From Gigaspora rosea (taxonomy: Eukaryota > Glomeromycota > Glomeromycetes > Diversisporales > Gigasporaceae), in NCBI GenBank assembly GCA_003550325.1, contig QKWP01001072.1, positions 1 to 64,000 on the forward strand: DNA of 64,000 nt, written 5' to 3'. Positions 58,811 through 64,000 of the stretch are shown here, one piece after another. The notes below the pieces were generated by a model. The model made no database searches, had not been told where the DNA came from, and worked only from the letters and a program-made list of their open reading frames with translations. Each line of letters opens with the position of its first letter. Position 1 is the first letter of the stretch. A program made the translations under genes and the position numbers.

Positions 58811-59095
58811 GCAATATAAAGTTTTAATTCGTTCCTGGATTCGCCCATAAATCAATTTCAGACATTGATTTCAGATCAAAAAATTAAATTTATACTATCG
58901 ATCTTGTATTATAAAACAATACAGATTTTGAGAAGACATATTGTAGTTATATTACTGCTTTGGAAATTGGCTCTATAGGAAGCTTTAGCAGAAGAAGTAA
59001 TAATAAATTAAGAAGGCATGAGATTAATGTTCAAAAACGTCAAGAGAAATACGAAGAAAATACCAAACAGGGCTCTGGTATTAAGGCTGAATATG

Positions 59096-60353
59096 GGCTA
59101 GGTGCTGCAAAAAGGGACGAAATTGACAAGTTTTTTTAAAAGATATTTTTTTACATAAATTAATGGATTGGATTTACCCTTTTGTACGAAATATAGCACA
59201 TTTTAAAAAATGCATTAAAAATTTAAAAAAATTAATAGCTTAATTTTTTTTATATACAAAAATCTAATAAGTATTCAAAAATAGTTTAGCAGTATTGTTT
59301 TTTAAATTAATAATAAAATTTTTATAAAAAAATTTTATTTATATATTGTATTTTTTGTGATTTCTAATGTACTAGATTTCGTACATTTGTAAAGTCAGTT
59401 ATAATTATAATTTATTAATATATTTGGCAAATTAAAAGTTTTAATAAATAAAAAATTGTATAGGCTTGTTATAAAAAAAATATTATTATTAGTTATATTA
59501 TAAAAATTATTACTTATATTATAAGCTTTTTTTGAAAATTTTTACAAATTATTACTTTACATAGTAAGCCATATGAGTTTAGCTAGAGTTTAAAAAATTT
59601 TTTGCTAATTAAATTTTCTAAATTCTTAATCAAAATTATAAATATTTATTATCTAATTTCAATTACAAAATTTTTTTTAATCCTAAATTAGTATATCTCA
59701 AGTTATATTACTTTAAATTTTAAAAAAATTACATCTAATTTTTATATATAAATTGGATATTTTAGTTATATAGTATTTACTAGCAAAAATTTCAAATTTA
59801 GATTACTTCTTATATATTAATCTAATCTTAAATAAAATTTTAAAATTATAACTAACAAACTTATGTTTATAATTTTATTAATAGTTTAAATAAATTTATT
59901 TAGTAAAAAAATTTTTTATAATCAAAAATATTTTGTAAAATTACTAGTAAATGTGCTAAAAACTAGGTTAAACTAGCAAATGCGAATTTTAAAAAAAATG
60001 TAAAAAATTTAAAAAGCTATGTAAAGCTATGAGTTTTTAAAACAAGTAGCCCATAAGTTAAAATATTATTAAAAAATATTTAATTAAGTAGTTAATTTTA
60101 AAAATTAATAGATAATTAAGTTTAATTATGTACTAAATCTAGTACAATGTACTAGATCTAGTACAGGTAAATCCTATCCATTAATTTAAAATAAGTTTAG
60201 GATCATTTTTCACTTAAGACACAAAAGTAGTTATGTTAACAAAATTTTGCTATATAATTCCCTAAAGTTTGCATTTTCATATGATTTATTATAAGATTTG
60301 CAACATAATTGATTTTCCGAAGATCTTTTTTTTTCTTTCTGCAGCACCTAGCC
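59096..60353. mobile_element. TIR element with GGCTAGGTGCTGCA ends, 1.26 kb
   Basis: GGCTAGGTGCTGCA at the left and TGCAGCACCTAGCC at the right. The interior is about 80% AT without a transposase, and 'tactagat' words recur. The last 60 bp match the fragment at 20995-21062. It follows the 3' tail of unit D/E. No target duplication was identified. Confidence 0.7.
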
Positions 60354-60374
60354 ACAGGGTTGGCAGTGGATATA

Positions 60375-60455
60375 CTCCATTGAAAAAATTACAAACTAAT
60401 GGAGTCAATGGAACCAATGAAACCAATGGAGCCAAATGGAGCCAATGGAATTAGA
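60375..60455. repeat. AATGGAGCC short tandem repeat
   Basis: About seven copies of a 9-11 bp 'caatggaac/gccaatgga' motif. Confidence 0.75.
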
Positions 60456-60734
60456 TATTAGCTATTAACAAATCCTAAATTAATCACTCTTCATCTTAAT
60501 TCTTCTGTTCCCACTTCTTTTACTATTTCTAACTCTTATTTTTTTTTATTTCTTCTGTTCCTAGCCGCTATATTCCCTATGCAAATTTGTGGTTTATCCA
60601 TATTATAGATGGTCACTTCGGCATGATATATTGCAAATGAAGTCTTTAATTTACTTTGTATTATTAATTATCCACAAACTCCGCAAGAAGTTCGTAATGT
60701 GACAAGAAGGCTTGTACTCAACAAAAGTGTAAGT

Positions 60735-60950
60735 AGTTAATAATAAACGATTAGATGGATGGGGCTTTAGCCAGATTCTTGTACCTGTTGGGACGGCTAA
60801 TGGGGCTGGGGTATTATATTGCTTACTTCTAAATAAAGTAATATATATTGAGTACTGAAATGGATGCGTTTATTGGGACAGCTAGTAAACTTCATGGGAT
60901 TTTACCATTTAATTTTTGAATGGTCTACTATTCTGAAGGAAGAATTGGTT
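60735..60950 (+). other. Conserved unit module (copy F)
   Basis: Paired repeats GGGACGGCTAAT and GGGACAGCTAGT. An internal deletion ('atatatattgagtactg') removes part of the spacer between them, breaking the ORF seen in A-C. Confidence 0.5.
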
Positions 60951-61502
60951 ACCAATTATTTGGTATTATCCCTGCATCTCCATTTATCCAATCTTTTTTT
61001 ATTTAATTATACTTTTGAGAAATATTTCTCATTCGATTTTGCTTTTTATAGGATGATATCAAAACTGGCCATTAGGTTAAATTGTTTTGGGAAGGTCTTC
61101 TGGTTTCTTAATAAATAAATAGTTACGCAACGTAGTTGCACTAAGACCAAGAACGGATGTACCAGTAATATGTATTAAAGCTCTAATTAATTGTATTATA
61201 TTTGATTATTAAGTTGACTTTATTACTGATCGTCAAAGATTATAAAAGATCGTAGCGTAAGATTTATAATCATTTCTAAATTTTGGTCGTTGCGTGAATT
61301 AGATTGAGGTTGATGTTAAAAAAAAAAAAAAGAAAAAGTCTCAGATTTGCAAAAAGGGCGAGCGAAGCGAGACCGAGAGTCAAATAAAGGTTGCATTTGT
61401 GCACTATACTTTATTTATTTTTATATTTAAACCGAGTCATGTGTGCTGAGCGCTGTGTTATTCTATTTTCATTAGAAAAAGAGTAAACTTAATATATTTT
61501 AA

Positions 61503-61690
61503 AAAAAATTAATTTCGATTGTTTTACTAAAAAATTTAATTTCGATTGTTTTACTAAAAAATTTAATTTCGATTGTTTTACTAAAAAATTAATTCCGATT
61601 GTTTTACTAAAAAATTTAATTTCGATTGTTTTCTAAAAAAATTTAATTTCGACTGTTTTACTAAAAAATTTAATTCGATTGTTTTTATTA
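61503..61690. repeat. 27-bp TTTCGATTGTTTTACTAAAAAA minisatellite (unit F)
   Basis: About seven units at 27-bp spacing, the longest version of this array in the window. Confidence 0.85.
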
Positions 61691-62067
61691 AAAATTTCAA
61701 ATTGCCAAGAATTGGTAACGTCATGTTATAGTCACATCGACTGTTATATCAAATTATTATTAGATGAAATGGTCAGTGATACCGTTCGCGTGTGTTCTTT
61801 TTTTTTAAAATTAGCATATGATCATGTAGCGGCTTCGCCGCTCAGCCTTATTAATAATTAAATGTGGCCAACCAAATTTATTGACATGACCAAGCGATTA
61901 TTTAAAAATTAGCCTTCCAATAATAAAATGAGGCCAAAAGCATGTGATACTATGACGTTTATTTTTCGTCTAGTAAATTTCTTATAGGAAACAAAATAAT
62001 TATTGATTTGTAATTATCATTTTAAATAATTTATATAATTTATGCTATTTTAATAATACATGAATTA

Positions 62068-62262
62068 TAGCGCTTTGCAAAAAGATGTGACCCTGAGATT
62101 TTTTAATGATGATGGCTGAGAATCATTGAGATTCCAGATTGTCTGTTACTTATATTTTCGATTGGTTACATTTATATTTCTTTGAAATCGGTTTAATTCT
62201 TAAAATCTCAAAAAATCCGATTTTCACACGACATTGTGATCACATCATTTTGCAAAGCGCAA
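62068..62262. mobile_element. MITE of the GCGCTTTGCAAA family, site 2 (unit F)
   Basis: TAGCGCTTTGCAAAAAGATG to GCAAAGCGCAA with TA flanks, at the same position as in A-D. Confidence 0.8.
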
Positions 62263-62509
62263 TAATTTACGCCCAAGATAACATGTTATTTTGAGCAAGT
62301 AATCCTAATTAATTTTAAGAATTTTTTATACTAGGAATTTTCTTACTACTACTAACAACATCAAGTGTTTCGATAAATTCCGGTATGATTAAGTTTGATT
62401 CTATTAATTCTGACAATATCCGTTTATAGTCGGCTCCTTAAAAATTCATATGATTCTAATTCAATTGATTTATTTTCAATATATAAAACTGTAGTAGTTC
62501 TAGTAAATT

Positions 62510-64000
62510 AAATTGCCACAACTCTACAAGAAGTCTTCGTTATCATGCCATTTTTTAAAAAACTTTGCAAAGTTCTCCTACTGATGGTCTGTTTTCAGGA
62601 TTTTCGATCCCAACATTGTTTCATCATGTTATGTAACATTGTGGTTCTTCATTACTTATAGGTGGTCGTAAACCATTAAAAACGATTTTTCTGATTTGTT
62701 CTTCAATTTGTTTTGATTTAATAAATCGCTGCTGATAATCCGTACAAAATCTCCCACATGATTATACCGAATGAATGGATATCGGGGGCGGTAGTGTACA
62801 GTTTTTTTCTAAAGCTTCTTGTGCAATATAAGGTAAAACACCATAAATTTCATTATCTTTCTGCCTGAAATATTGAACAAAAGGACGAGATCAACAATAT
62901 AAGCACTATGTAGATTATCTTGTAAAATATTACGAATGGATCGCTTTTAAATCAAAAGTTGAATACCAATTCATTTTAGTTATTTCATGAATATTCTGAA
63001 GTAAAGAACCCATATATGCGTATTTTAACACAAAAAAGTGGGTTTCATTCTCAATTCTTGCTATTCTGAAATATTTCATGAATGAGGGATTCCCAACTCC
63101 AATTTCACAATGCATTTTTATCTAAAATAATCATTGTTAGGATTATGAGTCAATGCAAAAGAATTAAATTAAATAAGATACCTCATTGAATCAGTCTCAT
63201 ACAATTCTTTAAACACAACAAAATTAGAATCAAAACTTACATATTGGTAATATTTAACAAGATCCGAGCTTTTCCATCTGGCCAAATATACAGTTGAGAA
63301 ACAACCCTTTCCACTCATTCTAGCAACTTGAAATTCGTTAGGGATCCAAGCTAAATTGTATTTATCATTGCACAACAATATTTACATCTACAGAAATATC
63401 GAGACCACCATATTCTGATTTAAAGATTTCATAAAACTTACTTCGTTCTGCTTGAAACCAATAATTAGCTTTCTCTATATATATTTGCATTCCAATATCA
63501 TTCCAATAACAATAACCAATTATAGACATTCCTCTAAAATCTCCTAATTTTGCTAACTTTTTAAAGCAATTGAATCCCTTATGCTCATCCTTTTCGACTC
63601 CGACTCCAAGTTTCCAACTATGGTGTTCCCTCATCATGCCCATCTCTGAAGATTTTGTTAATAAATTAACGCCCTTTGTTCATCCTTTTCAACTCCAATT
63701 CCTTTTCATAACAATATCCAGCGGCAAATGGTCCGTTAACATTTATCAGCAGATTTTTGGAAATAAATAAATGCCTTGCGCTCATCTTTTTCTACTCCGT
63801 CTCCATTGTTATAACAAAGTCCAACATCAAATGTTCCCATTACGTGCCCATATCGACAGATTTTTGATAATAAATGAATGTTTTTTTCTCGTCCTTATAG
63901 ACACCGATTCCAAATTTAGAACAATACCCAACCTTATTGTTCCTTCAGAGTTACTCATTTTTGCAGATTTTTTATAAATGAAGGCCTTTTATTCATCATT
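62510..64000 (-). pseudogene. Sel1-repeat/TKL kinase pseudogene, copy F (partial)
   Basis: Sel1 repeats from the window end to about 63420 (GVGVEKDEHKGFNCFKKLAK). Kinase N-lobe at 63378-63169 with GKGCFSTVYLARW. Then KYFRIARIENETHFFVLKYA (hinge region, 63110-63010), FDLKAIHS (αE, about 62950), QDNLHS in place of HRDLHS, and the C-lobe to 62510 with CWDQ-like text. The same disabled catalytic loop and split frames as copy C. Confidence 0.7.

Larger units (their letters stand above)
60470..64000. repeat. Tandem segmental unit, copy F (runs off the window)
   Basis: Starts with 'aatcactcttcatctta' (compare 50500) and keeps block order to the Sel1 region, which is cut by the window end. Confidence 0.8.

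Overview
The window is extremely AT-rich, repeat-dominated eukaryotic DNA. The only recognisable host gene family consists of Sel1-repeat proteins fused to a TKL-type protein kinase. Together with the density of small DNA transposons, a DIRS-type retroelement, a MULE and a Tc1 element, this points to an arbuscular mycorrhizal fungus (Glomeromycotina, Rhizophagus-like). The taxon is an inference from gene-family style and base composition. No complete, intact protein-coding gene was found.

Layout. (1) A direct tandem array of a roughly 5 kb unit runs through the window: A about 150-7720, B about 12690-22010, C about 22340-27130 (the cleanest copy), a short stub at 27620-27705, D/E about 50395-59095 and F about 60470 to the window end. 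Each unit holds, left to right, a conserved 230-bp module with two direct repeats, AT-rich spacers, a 27-bp minisatellite and, on the minus strand, a Sel1-kinase pseudogene. Copies differ mostly by which small transposons they carry, so each empty site documents an insertion. (2) 7720-12690 is a nest of MITEs and minisatellites. (3) 27700-37000 holds a broken DIRS-type retroelement, a decayed MULE and a nearly intact Tc1-like element. (4) 37000-50390 is a mosaic of satellites, hairpin elements, inverted repeats and a small spliced gene fragment. (5) 53609-56738, including a 416-bp N gap, is very probably an assembly artefact: about 2.5 kb is identical to 19438-21963, and the sequence after the gap repeats 492 bp from before the insert. 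Removing it restores one unit of the expected length.

The best leads are a family of short Helentron/Helitron2-like elements with asymmetric terminal inverted repeats, one of which carries a nested hAT MITE; two direct repeats in the unit module that change together from copy to copy; one TA/TAA site hit independently by two MITE families; inactivating changes shared by all kinase copies, implying that the array grew as pseudogenes; and a dispersed hairpin motif whose stem changes sequence but keeps its pairing.
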